Source of the DNA: Clostridiales bacterium
Lineage (GTDB): Bacteria; Bacillota; Clostridia; Christensenellales; Borkfalkiaceae
Direction of reading: 5' to 3'
DNA length: 64,000 nucleotides
Assembly: GCA_003523255.1 (NCBI GenBank)
Contig: DPGH01000006.1
Coordinates: 39,022-103,021 of the forward strand
Both the position numbers and the translations under genes were made by a program. Below the pieces are notes generated by a model. The model searched no databases. It worked only from the letters and a program-made list of their open reading frames with translations, and was not told where the DNA came from. This document shows positions 16,845-25,016 of this stretch, piece after piece (position 1 is the stretch's first letter; each line of letters starts with the position of its first letter).

Positions 16845-18296
16845 ATGGAAGAGAGAAATTTAACGCTTTTAACCGACCTTTATCAACTTACGATGATGAA
16901 CGGTTATCTTAAAGAGGGCAGAAAAGACGAAATAGCCGTTTTCGACGTGTTTTTCAGACAAAACGGTATGATAACCTATTCGCTCGCATGCGGGCTCGAA
17001 CAGGCTGTAGATTACGTTTTAAATTTAAGGTTCGGCAAAGAGGAATTGTCTTACCTAAAGAGCCTCGGTATTTTTTCCGAAGAGTTTTTGGAGTATCTTA
17101 AAAACTTTAAGTTTACCGGCGACGTTTATGCCGTGCCGGAGGGAACGGTAGTATTCCCGGGCGAGCCGATTTTAACCGTTAAAGCACCCATAATGCAGGC
17201 GCAACTTATCGAAACCGCGCTTTTGAATATAATAAACTTTCAAACTCTTATCGCTTCTAAATCGGCAAAAATAAATTACGCCGCCAAAGGCGATACGATA
17301 ATGGAGTTCGGTCTTCGCCGCGCGCAAGCGCCCGACGCAGGCATATACGGCGCAAGGGCGGCCGTTATAGGCGGTTGCGCTTCTACTTCTAACGTGCTTG
17401 CGGGCAAAATGTTCGATATACCCGTTTCAGGTACGCACGCACACAGTTGGGTAATGAATTTTAAGGATGAATATACCGCGTTTAAGGCTTATGCGGACGT
17501 ATATCCAGACAACGCGCTTTTGCTCGTCGATACTTACGATACGTTAAAACAGGGCGTGCCTAACGCCATAAAGGTTTTTGACGAACTTAAAGCCAAAGGT
17601 TATAAACCCAAAGGTATAAGGCTCGATTCCGGCGACCTTGCGTATTTATCTAAAAAGGCGCGCGCACTTCTTGATGCGGCGGGTTATACGGACGCTAAAA
17701 TTTGCGCATCGGGCGACCTTGACGAATATTCAATAAACTCGCTCAAAAATCAGGGCGCAAAGATAGACTTTTGGGGCGTAGGTACTCGCCTTATAACCAG
17801 CGCGGATATGCCCGCGCTCGGCGGCGTGTATAAACTTTCGGCTATAATAGAGGAAAGCGGCAACGTTATACCTAAAATCAAACTTTCCGACAATGCGGAA
17901 AAAATCACGAATCCCGGCTTTAAAAACGTATACCGTGTTTACGATAAAAAAACCGGCAAAGCAGAGGCTGATTGTATATATCTCCGCGGCGAAACTTTGC
18001 CTGACGGTAAAACCCCTCTCGTTTTAACGCATCCGTCCGAACGCTGGAAACAAATCGAATTTACCGATTACACCGTTCGTTCCCTCCACGTAGACGTAAT
18101 AAAGGGCGGCAAACTCGTTTACGATATGCCGTCGCTTAAAGAAATAAAGGCGTATGCCGAAAAAGAACTTGCTTCACTTTGGGACGAATATAAACGGCTC
18201 GACAGACCGCACGTTTACAAGGTTGACTTGTCCGATAAATTATACGAACTTAAAAAAGAAATGCTTGAAACTATCAGGGGAGTAGACAAAAACTGA
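16845..18296 (+). CDS. pncB: Nicotinate phosphoribosyltransferase
   Basis: Converts nicotinate and PRPP to nicotinate mononucleotide in NAD salvage. It is 483 residues, the length of the long Firmicute form. Seen are LTDLYQLTM at the N-terminus, FGLRRAQAPDAG (about residue 155), the phosphate-site region VSGTHAHSWVM (about 196-206) with the conserved His, and GIRLDSGDLAYLSKKAR (about 257-273). First gene of a long + operon reaching plsY. Confidence 0.95.
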   Translation: MEERNLTLLTDLYQLTMMNGYLKEGRKDEIAVFDVFFRQNGMITYSLACGLEQAVDYVLNLRFGKEELSYLKSLGIFSEEFLEYLKNFKFTGDVYAVPEGTVVFPGEPILTVKAPIMQAQLIETALLNIINFQTLIASKSAKINYAAKGDTIMEFGLRRAQAPDAGIYGARAAVIGGCASTSNVLAGKMFDIPVSGTHAHSWVMNFKDEYTAFKAYADVYPDNALLLVDTYDTLKQGVPNAIKVFDELKAKGYKPKGIRLDSGDLAYLSKKARALLDAAGYTDAKICASGDLDEYSINSLKNQGAKIDFWGVGTRLITSADMPALGGVYKLSAIIEESGNVIPKIKLSDNAEKITNPGFKNVYRVYDKKTGKAEADCIYLRGETLPDGKTPLVLTHPSERWKQIEFTDYTVRSLHVDVIKGGKLVYDMPSLKEIKAYAEKELASLWDEYKRLDRPHVYKVDLSDKLYELKKEMLETIRGVDKN

Positions 18297-18313
18297 TAAG
18301 GGGTAAACGCTTT

Positions 18314-18904
18314 ATGGAACTATCCAAAAAAAAATACAAAGCGGAAGAAGTCGGCGCACTTCTCTCGGAACACTCCGCAACCTACGCGGAAGAGATAAGC
18401 GCGCTTAAAGAAAGAATAAACGAACTTATAAACGAGAACAAAAATCTTTCCGCCGCAGTCGAGGGGTACGTTAAAAAAGAAAAACTCATAGACTCCGCTC
18501 TCGTAAACGCGGAAAAAGCCGCAGATGCAGTACGTAAAAAAGAAGAAACGCATTACGCTTTAACGGTAGAAAAGTTAAAGAATTTTTATTTCAGATGGAA
18601 TTCTTATTTTAAGTCGCTTTACGAAAAATATCCTCTGTATCCGGAGGTTAAACAAGCCGCGGATTTAATAGAGCGGTTAAGAGAAATACTAAAAAGCGGC
18701 GGTGAAAAATCGGTTATAGACAAACTTTCGACCTTAATACCGCAAACTCCGAGAGGTAAAAAACAGTCCTTCGACCCCAAAGCAAGAATAGACGAGTACA
18801 TAGCAGCGACGGGCGATAACGGGTTCAACCTCGAAGAGGTTTTAAACCCAGGCGAACTACAACTGGAGGATATATGCAAAGAACTCGGTCTGATAGAAGA
18901 ATAG
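18314..18904 (+). CDS. DivIVA-like coiled-coil protein
   Basis: A 196-residue hydrophilic protein. Residues 20-75 form a strong coiled-coil (YAEEISALKERINELINENK) followed by a KKEETHYALT segment, resembling the C-terminal part of DivIVA/GpsB-type proteins, which often neighbour lspA and rluD in Firmicutes. The N-terminal membrane-binding DivIVA motif is not clear. It starts 17 bases after pncB and its last 31 bases overlap lspA. A polar or septal scaffold role is only inferred. Confidence 0.55.
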   Translation: MELSKKKYKAEEVGALLSEHSATYAEEISALKERINELINENKNLSAAVEGYVKKEKLIDSALVNAEKAADAVRKKEETHYALTVEKLKNFYFRWNSYFKSLYEKYPLYPEVKQAADLIERLREILKSGGEKSVIDKLSTLIPQTPRGKKQSFDPKARIDEYIAATGDNGFNLEEVLNPGELQLEDICKELGLIEE

Positions 18905-19434
18905 GGTTTTGGGTCGGGCTTTGCGTGCTGTTTATCGCACTCGTTTTTGTCGACCAGATAACTAAAATAGCCTTCAAAAACCTTTATTTCTCGACGGGCG
19001 GAAAAACCGTCGTTATCGAGGGGTTTTTCTATTTTACTTTTACCGAAAATTCCGGCTCGGCGTTCAGTTTTTTAGCGGGCGTTTGGTGGGGACAAATCTT
19101 TTTTAAGATTTTAACGGTGATTGCACTCGTTGCGTTTACGTGGTTACTTATACGTGCGGTAAAAAAAGACAAAAAGTTTTTGGCTTTCGGTCTGGTTATT
19201 ATAATCGGCGGCACCGTCGGCAATTTTATCGACAGACTCGCTTTCGATAAGGTAAGAGATTTTATAGGTTTTACGTTCGGTAATTACAATTTCGCGATTT
19301 TCAATCTTGCGGACGTGTTTTTAACGGTCGGAGTTATAATGCTTTTGGTGCATTACCTTTTCCTTGACGAAGGAGCGGTGTTTAAAAAGAAAAACGAAAA
19401 TGAAAAAAAAGATAACGGTAACAACCAAGGCTGA
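18874..19434 (+). CDS. lspA: Lipoprotein signal peptidase
   Basis: Aspartic membrane peptidase that cleaves prolipoprotein signals, such as that of the substrate-binding protein at 30616-31605. It has four membrane segments, DQITKIAFKN at the first, NSGSAFSFL, the catalytic Asp in GGTVGNFIDRL (about residues 110-120) and the second in FNLADVFLTVG (about 141-151). The 186-residue length includes a basic tail (KKKNENEKKDNGNNQG). ATG at 18874 follows TGGAGGA and overlaps the upstream gene by 31 bases. Confidence 0.93.
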   Translation: MQRTRSDRRIGFWVGLCVLFIALVFVDQITKIAFKNLYFSTGGKTVVIEGFFYFTFTENSGSAFSFLAGVWWGQIFFKILTVIALVAFTWLLIRAVKKDKKFLAFGLVIIIGGTVGNFIDRLAFDKVRDFIGFTFGNYNFAIFNLADVFLTVGVIMLLVHYLFLDEGAVFKKKNENEKKDNGNNQG

Positions 19435-20308
19435 CGAGAAATTTCGCGCGGACGTTTTTCTTGCGGAAAATACCGATTTAACCCGTTCAAGATTGAAAAA
19501 ACTTTTTAACGACGGACTTGTAACGGTAAACGGTTGCGCTGTTAAGTCGGGCGCTGTTGTGAAATGCGGGGACGAGATAGAATTCAATATACCCGATCTC
19601 GCGCCTGCCGAGGCAAAGGCGGAAGATATTCCGCTCGAAGTGGTTTATGAGGACGCCGACGTGGCGGTAATAAACAAGCCGCAGGGGATGACCGTTCACG
19701 CAGGCAACGGAGTGTCGGACGGCACGCTCGTGAACGCGCTTTTATATCGAATAAAAGATTTGTCGGGCGTTGGCGGCGTTTTAAGACCCGGAATCGTGCA
19801 TAGGATAGACAAAAATACCTCGGGCTTACTCGTGGTTGCTAAAAACGATAAGGCGCACGTAAACCTCGCTAAACAAATCGAAAACAAAACGTGCCACAGG
19901 GTTTACGTCGCACTTCTTGAGGGGAACCTTAAAACCGACTGCGGCAGAATAGAAACGTTTATCGGTCGCGATAAAAAAGACCGTACCAAAATGGCTGTAA
20001 CCGCTTTCGGTCGCAAGGCGATTACAGATTACAAAGTTTTGTGCCGTTACGATGGATATACTTTTACCGAATTTACTCTTCAGACGGGTAGAACGCATCA
20101 GATAAGAGTACACGCAAAGTATCTCGGGCATCCCGTGGTGGGCGACCCCGAATACGGATATAAAAACCAAAAATTTAAATTAAACGGGCAACTTTTACAT
20201 GCTAAAACGTTAGAGTTTACTCATCCGTCAACGGGTGAAAAGATGAGTTTTACCGTTCCGCTTCCGCAGTATTTTACAGCCGTACTGAATAAATTGAAAA
20301 AAATATAA
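19400..20308 (+). CDS. rluD: Large-subunit rRNA pseudouridine synthase, RluD type
   Basis: Isomerises uridines in 23S rRNA. An N-terminal S4 RNA-binding domain (about residues 14-75, TRSRLKKLFNDGLVTVNG) precedes the catalytic domain with GIVHRIDKNTSGLLVVAK, where the Asp is the nucleophile, and the RTHQIRVHAKYLGHPVVGD motif. The frame is open to 19364 inside lspA; ATG at 19400 (MKKKITV) gives the usual lead before the S4 domain and overlaps lspA by 35 bases. RluC/RluD/YlyB cannot be separated by eye. Confidence 0.88.
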   Translation: MKKKITVTTKADEKFRADVFLAENTDLTRSRLKKLFNDGLVTVNGCAVKSGAVVKCGDEIEFNIPDLAPAEAKAEDIPLEVVYEDADVAVINKPQGMTVHAGNGVSDGTLVNALLYRIKDLSGVGGVLRPGIVHRIDKNTSGLLVVAKNDKAHVNLAKQIENKTCHRVYVALLEGNLKTDCGRIETFIGRDKKDRTKMAVTAFGRKAITDYKVLCRYDGYTFTEFTLQTGRTHQIRVHAKYLGHPVVGDPEYGYKNQKFKLNGQLLHAKTLEFTHPSTGEKMSFTVPLPQYFTAVLNKLKKI

Positions 20309-20331
20309 TTATAAATTTAAGGAGAATTATT

Positions 20332-20613
20332 ATGAAATCTTCCGACAGAAACATTTTAAGTTTGATAGCGTTTATCGCGCTTATAGTCGTAGCGGTTTTG
20401 GGCGTTTTTGAGATACTCGCTCATTTTAACGTGCTCACCGCGCAGGGTGCGCTTTTAAATCTTCTTTCCACAATTAAAAACATATGTATTCTTATTGTAG
20501 TTGGAATTACGAGTTACTCTTTCGTGAGCAATAAAGGCAAAGGACTTAAAATTACTTACTGGGTTGCTTTTTCGATTATAATAGCGTGTACCGTTTTAAT
20601 CTGGATAGGTTAA
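20332..20613 (+). CDS. Small three-helix membrane protein
   Basis: Not recognised. The 93-residue protein has three predicted membrane helices (about 8-30, 44-62 and 72-92) with a short basic loop (SNKGKGLK) between the last two. The SD AAGGAGAA is strong. It sits between rluD and der in the same operon with gaps of 23 and 22 bases. Confidence 0.75.
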   Translation: MKSSDRNILSLIAFIALIVVAVLGVFEILAHFNVLTAQGALLNLLSTIKNICILIVVGITSYSFVSNKGKGLKITYWVAFSIIIACTVLIWIG

Positions 20614-20635
20614 TATTACGGATAGGTAAATACTT

Positions 20636-21955
20636 ATGGCAAAACCTTTGGTTGCAATAGTCGGCAGACCGAACGTCGGAAAATCTACTTTTTTCAATAA
20701 AGTCGTCGGCAAAAAACTATCCATAGTGGAAAATTTTCCCGGGGTAACTCGCGACAGATTATACGCCGACGCGGAATGGTGCGGGCATTATTTCACGCTC
20801 GTCGACACCGGCGGACTTGAGTTAAAGTCTACCGACGAAATGTGGCGGCATATTCAAAAACAAGCCGAAATAGCGATAGAAACGGCTGACGTAATAATAC
20901 TTTTCACCGACGCAAAAACGGGGCTTAACGCTTCCGATGAGGACGTTGCGATGAAACTCCGCAAATCCGGTAAGCCCGTTCTTCTCGCGGTAAACAAACT
21001 CGATAATTACGACCCGACCAAACTTTACGAATTTTATAATTTAGGACTTGGCGAGCCGTACGGTATATCGGCCGAACACGGAACGGGTATAGGCGACCTT
21101 CTCGACGAGGTCGTAAATAAATTAGGCGAGATAGGCGAACCTGAAACGGACGATTCGATAAAGGTCGCGCTTGTCGGAAAGCCTAATGCGGGTAAATCGA
21201 GTTTATGTAATAAACTACTGGGTTTTGATAGGACGATTGTGTCTGACATAGCGGGCACGACGAGGGATTCCATAGATACGCTTTTTGAATATAACGGCAA
21301 AAAATATACTTTAATAGACACTGCCGGTATCAGAAGAAAGCGTAGCGTTGAGGAAGATCTCGAATATTACAGCGTGCTACGCGCTCTCGGTTCGATAAGA
21401 CGTGCGGACGTTTGCGTTGTGCTTATCGACGCATCTGCGGGAATAACCGAGCAAGACGTAAAGATTTGCGGTTACGTACACGAACAAGGTAAACCCGTAG
21501 TTATCGCAATGAATAAGTGGGATACGGTAGAAAAGGATACCAACACCATAAATAAATTCAATGCCGATTTAAACGAGGATTTAAAGTTTATGGATTACTT
21601 TAAATCTATATATATATCGGCAAAAACCGGGCAGAGAACCGACAAGGTTTTGGATTTATGCGACGCCGCGCTTGAAAATTCACGCAAGAGAATACCTACC
21701 GGCAAACTTAACGATTTGATTTTCGATTGCGTCCGCGCGAGCGAACCTCCGTCGGTAAACGGTAAAAGGCTTAAAATACAATACTGCACTCAGGCAGATT
21801 GTACTCCGCCCACTTTCGTGTTTTTCGTTAACGAAAGCGCGCTTATGCACTTTTCTTATAAACGATATCTTGAAAATTGTATCAGAAAGGCATTTGATTT
21901 TTCGGGTACGCCGATAAGACTTTCGGTCAGGGAAAAGGGCGAGGAAGAATTGTAG
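20636..21955 (+). CDS. der: Ribosome assembly GTPase Der (EngA)
   Basis: Essential tandem GTPase for 50S subunit assembly. Two G domains are visible: GRPNVGKST (about residues 10-18) with DTGG and NKLD, and GKPNAGKSS (about 182-190) with DTAGIRRK and NKWD. A C-terminal KH-like domain covers about 345-435. Length 439 is standard. Confidence 0.97.
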   Translation: MAKPLVAIVGRPNVGKSTFFNKVVGKKLSIVENFPGVTRDRLYADAEWCGHYFTLVDTGGLELKSTDEMWRHIQKQAEIAIETADVIILFTDAKTGLNASDEDVAMKLRKSGKPVLLAVNKLDNYDPTKLYEFYNLGLGEPYGISAEHGTGIGDLLDEVVNKLGEIGEPETDDSIKVALVGKPNAGKSSLCNKLLGFDRTIVSDIAGTTRDSIDTLFEYNGKKYTLIDTAGIRRKRSVEEDLEYYSVLRALGSIRRADVCVVLIDASAGITEQDVKICGYVHEQGKPVVIAMNKWDTVEKDTNTINKFNADLNEDLKFMDYFKSIYISAKTGQRTDKVLDLCDAALENSRKRIPTGKLNDLIFDCVRASEPPSVNGKRLKIQYCTQADCTPPTFVFFVNESALMHFSYKRYLENCIRKAFDFSGTPIRLSVREKGEEEL

Positions 21956-21972
21956 AACTGTAAAGGAGACTT

Positions 21973-22752
21973 ATGAACGTAGTTTATCTGGTATTGCTTG
22001 CGATTGCGAGTTATTTTGTCGGTAACGTAAATTGGGCGGTCATAATCTCCAAATTTAAAAAAACCGATATAAGAACGATGGGCAGCGGAAACCCAGGCAC
22101 TCTTAACATGAGTAGAAACTTCGGGTTAAAATTCGGGCTTTTAACGTTCTTTCTCGATATAATGAAAGGCGTCGTGCCGACGCTTGTTGCTTTTTTTGCC
22201 TTTCGGGGTATAAAAGCGGAAGACTCCGCCTTTTATTTACACGACTTTGCGATATATCTTTGCGGATTATGCGCCGTGCTCGGACATATTTTCCCCGTAA
22301 CCATGCGTTTTAAGGGCGGCAAGGGCATTGCTACTACGATAGGCGTGTTCGTCGTGTGCGAGTCGGTGCACGGTCCGGGGTGGGCAAGTATTGCGATAAT
22401 GGCCATAGTTGCCGCAGCCGTGTTTATATACTTTACCGAATTCGGCGCGATGGGGTCGTTTATAGCGATAACCCCGCCGGCTGTCAGCGGACTTATCCGA
22501 TTATATCTCGATTACGGAGCATACGTTGACGACCCGATTTGCATAACGTTTCATATTATAACCAACATGCTCATTTTCGCAATTTGCTTTTTTACCTGGT
22601 ATGCACATAAAAAAAATATTAAAAGGATGCTTGCAGGTGAAGAGCATCCTACTTCTATAAAAGAAATGGTTGTGAAGATGAAAGCGAAAAAACTTGCCGC
22701 AAAAGCAAGCGAAAATGCGGAAAAGATAAACGAAAACGATAACAAAAAATAA
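21973..22752 (+). CDS. plsY: Acyl-phosphate:glycerol-3-phosphate acyltransferase
   Basis: Membrane enzyme that acylates glycerol-3-phosphate at the first step of phospholipid synthesis. It has the three PlsY motifs: GSGNPGTLNMSRNFG (about residues 37-51), HIFPVTMRFKGGKGIATTIG (about 102-121) and the later EFGAMGSFIA. At 259 residues it exceeds the usual 195-215 because of a charged cytoplasmic tail rich in Lys, Ala and Glu (about 213-259). Last gene of the pncB operon; 75 bases separate it from spoIVA. Confidence 0.93.
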   Translation: MNVVYLVLLAIASYFVGNVNWAVIISKFKKTDIRTMGSGNPGTLNMSRNFGLKFGLLTFFLDIMKGVVPTLVAFFAFRGIKAEDSAFYLHDFAIYLCGLCAVLGHIFPVTMRFKGGKGIATTIGVFVVCESVHGPGWASIAIMAIVAAAVFIYFTEFGAMGSFIAITPPAVSGLIRLYLDYGAYVDDPICITFHIITNMLIFAICFFTWYAHKKNIKRMLAGEEHPTSIKEMVVKMKAKKLAAKASENAEKINENDNKK

Positions 22753-22770
22753 AAACGTAAAATAAAACTT

Positions 22771-22825
22771 TCATAAGCGATAAAAACCTCTCATATAATA
22801 CTGTTGTAACGTGTGGGAGGTTTTT
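22771..22825 (+). promoter_or_regulatory. spoIVA leader: likely sigma-E promoter in the loop of an SD-masking hairpin
   Basis: TCATAA (22771-22776) and CATATAAT (22792-22799) have the look and spacing of a sporulation sigma-E promoter. AAAAACCTC (22782-22790) is perfectly complementary to GAGGTTTTT (22817-22825), across a 26-base loop that contains the -10. The right arm includes most of the spoIVA SD (GGGAGG, 22815-22820). Transcripts reading through from plsY could fold and hide the SD; transcripts starting near 22806 lack the left arm. The fold also resembles a weak terminator for plsY. Confidence 0.6.
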
Positions 22826-22827
22826 TT

Positions 22828-24306
22828 ATGGAAAAATACGACATTTATCAAGATATCGCGCTTCGAACCGGCGGCGATATTTACGTGGGCGTGGTCGGAC
22901 CTGTAAGAACGGGTAAATCAACCTTTATAACCAAGTTTATGGAAAGTTTCGTTTTGCCCGCAATGGGTAATAAATTCCAAAAGCAGATAGCGACCGACGA
23001 AATGCCGCAGTCTGCTTCGGGTAAAACGATTATGACAACTCAACCTAAGTTTATACCGTCAAACTCCGTGAAAGTGCAATTTAAAAACAAGTCGACTGCA
23101 AACGTGCGTTTGGTTGACTGTGTCGGATATCTGGTAGACGGCGTAAGCGGACACGAAGAGGACGATAAACCGCGGCTCGTTAAAACCCCGTGGGACGATA
23201 AGGAAATGCCTTTCGAAAAGGCTGCCGAAATCGGTACGAGAAAAGTAATTACCGATTATTCCACGATAGGTGTGCTCGTAACGACAGACGGTAGTTTTAC
23301 CGAGATACCGCGTAAAAATTACGTTTCCGCCGAAGAGAGAGCGGTAAAAGAGTTAAAATCGTTAAAAAAGCCGTTTGTGGTAGTTCTTAATTCGACTAAA
23401 CCGGGCGACCCCGATACAGTAAAACTCGCTTCTTCTCTTGAAGAAAAATACGGCGTCCCCGTTGTTTGTAAAGACGTTTTGAATATGAGCGGCGCGGAAA
23501 TGAGCGGTATTATGGAAAAAGTTTTACTTGAATTTCCGATGAGCGCGTTCGAGGTTGCTTTACCCGACTGGATGCAGGCGTTACCTGCCGATAGCAAAAT
23601 TATATCCGAAATAATAGACGAGGTAAAAGGTGCGTCCGAAAAAATGTGCAAAATGCGCGACTATACCGCGGTGTGCGAACTTTTTAACGACAGCGACGAA
23701 TTCGAGCCTGCAGAGGTAACTGAGTTAAAACTCGGTGAAGGCGTTCCGGAATACCGCATTAAGGCAAAAAACGGGCTGTATTATAAAGTTTTGTCGGAAG
23801 AGTGCGGTGAAGAAATAAACGGCGACTACGAATTGATGAAGTATGTGAAAAGTTTTGCTTCCGACAGAAGAAAGTACGATAAAATCAAAAACGCGTTCGC
23901 TGCGGCTGAAGAAGGCGGCTACGGCGTGGTTTATCCCGCGGTAGACGAAATGAACCTCGAAGACCCCGTACTCGTTAAGCAAGGCGGTAGATTCGGCGTA
24001 AAGTTAAAGGCAAGCGCGCCGAGTTATCACGTTATGAAAGTAGACGTTTCGACGGAAGTTTCTCCTATCGTCGGTACCGAAAAACAGGGTGAGGATTTAG
24101 TCGGCTTTATAATGGATAAATTCGATAATAATCCCGCGGGTATCTGGGAAACAAACATGCTCGGCAAATCTCTCAGCGACCTCGTAAACGAGGGGCTCAA
24201 CGGCAAACTCAACAATATGCCGAAAGACGCGCAAGGCAAACTCCGTAAAACTCTTACGAGAATAGTAAACGAAAATAAAGGCGGAGTAATTTGCATTTTA
24301 TTGTAA
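22828..24306 (+). CDS. spoIVA: Stage IV sporulation protein A (spore coat ATPase)
   Basis: SpoIVA polymerises on the forespore surface and forms the base of the spore coat; in known species it is made in the mother cell under sigma-E. MEKYDIYQDIALRTGGDIY opens the protein, followed by the Walker A GPVRTGKST (about residues 26-34) and DCVGY (about 100). Length 492 matches the family and the C-terminus NENKGGVICILL is typical. The ATG at 22828 follows GGGAGG by 7 bases; an in-frame GTG at 22813 is less likely. Presence implies endospore formation. Confidence 0.96.
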   Translation: MEKYDIYQDIALRTGGDIYVGVVGPVRTGKSTFITKFMESFVLPAMGNKFQKQIATDEMPQSASGKTIMTTQPKFIPSNSVKVQFKNKSTANVRLVDCVGYLVDGVSGHEEDDKPRLVKTPWDDKEMPFEKAAEIGTRKVITDYSTIGVLVTTDGSFTEIPRKNYVSAEERAVKELKSLKKPFVVVLNSTKPGDPDTVKLASSLEEKYGVPVVCKDVLNMSGAEMSGIMEKVLLEFPMSAFEVALPDWMQALPADSKIISEIIDEVKGASEKMCKMRDYTAVCELFNDSDEFEPAEVTELKLGEGVPEYRIKAKNGLYYKVLSEECGEEINGDYELMKYVKSFASDRRKYDKIKNAFAAAEEGGYGVVYPAVDEMNLEDPVLVKQGGRFGVKLKASAPSYHVMKVDVSTEVSPIVGTEKQGEDLVGFIMDKFDNNPAGIWETNMLGKSLSDLVNEGLNGKLNNMPKDAQGKLRKTLTRIVNENKGGVICILL

Positions 24307-24311
24307 TACAA

Positions 24312-24342
24312 GTAAAAAGTTTGCATGCAAGGACTTTTTTAC
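24312..24342 (+). terminator. Terminator after spoIVA
   Basis: GTAAAAAGT (24312-24320) pairs with ACTTTTTTAC (24333-24342) and encloses the small palindrome TTGCATGCAA. The six-T run in the right arm supports an intrinsic terminator. Confidence 0.7.
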
Positions 24343-24435
24343 GTCATATTTCAGTATACGGCTATTATAATGCGTAAGCAATGAAAAAATTTATTTTTGC
24401 AAGCCGCGTAAAGTTATAATAAAAAATTTTTGTTC

Positions 24436-24479
24436 GCACCGCGAAATTCGTTGACAAAACGTTTTCGCGGTGCTATGCT
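24436..24479 (+). promoter_or_regulatory. arsR-type promoter with an 11-base-arm operator
   Basis: TTGACA (24451-24456), 17 bases, TATGCT (24474-24479) with an extended -10 TGC. GCACCGCGAAA (24436-24446) and TTTCGCGGTGC (24463-24473) are perfect inverted arms flanking the -35 and filling the spacer. A repressor bound here would block RNA polymerase. Autoregulation by the following ArsR-family gene is inferred. Confidence 0.7.
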
Positions 24480-24510
24480 ATATTAGCGAAAGATAATATA
24501 GGTGAAAGAA

Positions 24511-24855
24511 ATGCATTCCTGCGGAAGCGAAAAACACGAAACGATAAGAAACAAACTCGAAAACAACGCCGAGTACGTAAAAAGCGTAAACGATGTTACC
24601 AAAATGTTTTCTCTTCTCGGCGACGTTTCCAGAATGAAAATTCTTCTCGCGCTGTGCGAGGGCGAACTCTGCGTTTTTCATATTTGTGAAATAACGGGGG
24701 GTAAACAGTCGGCGGTTTCGCAGCATTTGAGAAAACTTAAAGACAACCATCTCGTAAAATCGAGAAAAGACGGTAACCTCGTTTTATACTCTCTTGCGGA
24801 CGAACATATTGCGTCTCTTATAAAAACCGCGCTCGAACACAGACACTGCGAGTAA
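24511..24855 (+). CDS. ArsR/SmtB-family metal-responsive repressor
   Basis: Winged-helix repressor that releases DNA on binding metal. The 114-residue protein has the family helix-turn-helix (TGGKQSAVSQHLRKLKDNHLV, about residues 66-86) preceded by CEGELCVFHICEI, whose Cys pair lies where the CadC/ArsR-type metal site sits, and ends with a His-rich HRHCE. ATG at 24511 is placed 7 bases after AGGTGA; GTG at 24502 is an alternative. Pairing with a P1B ATPase suggests Zn/Cd/Pb sensing. Confidence 0.88.
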   Translation: MHSCGSEKHETIRNKLENNAEYVKSVNDVTKMFSLLGDVSRMKILLALCEGELCVFHICEITGGKQSAVSQHLRKLKDNHLVKSRKDGNLVLYSLADEHIASLIKTALEHRHCE

Positions 24856-25016
24856 TTGCATAAATGCACTGTTAAAACATATTATGTATATGAAGCGTTA
24901 TATATTGTAAAGAGTAAAAATTCAACGGCGGCAAAAATGTCGCCGAACATTAAACCGAAAATATTAGTATATAATAATATAATTATTTTATAAAAGTCTT
25001 ATAAAGGAGAAATGTT

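Noticed and set aside
22782..22827. Plain intrinsic terminator for plsY
   Set aside because: The GC core is only four pairs and the loop is 26 bases, so SD masking is a better reading, though weak termination is possible.
24856..25016. Separate promoter for the metal ATPase gene
   Set aside because: A TATAAT-like run exists near 24970 but no -35 at proper spacing; a small hairpin near 24926-24945 has no T run. Left uncalled.
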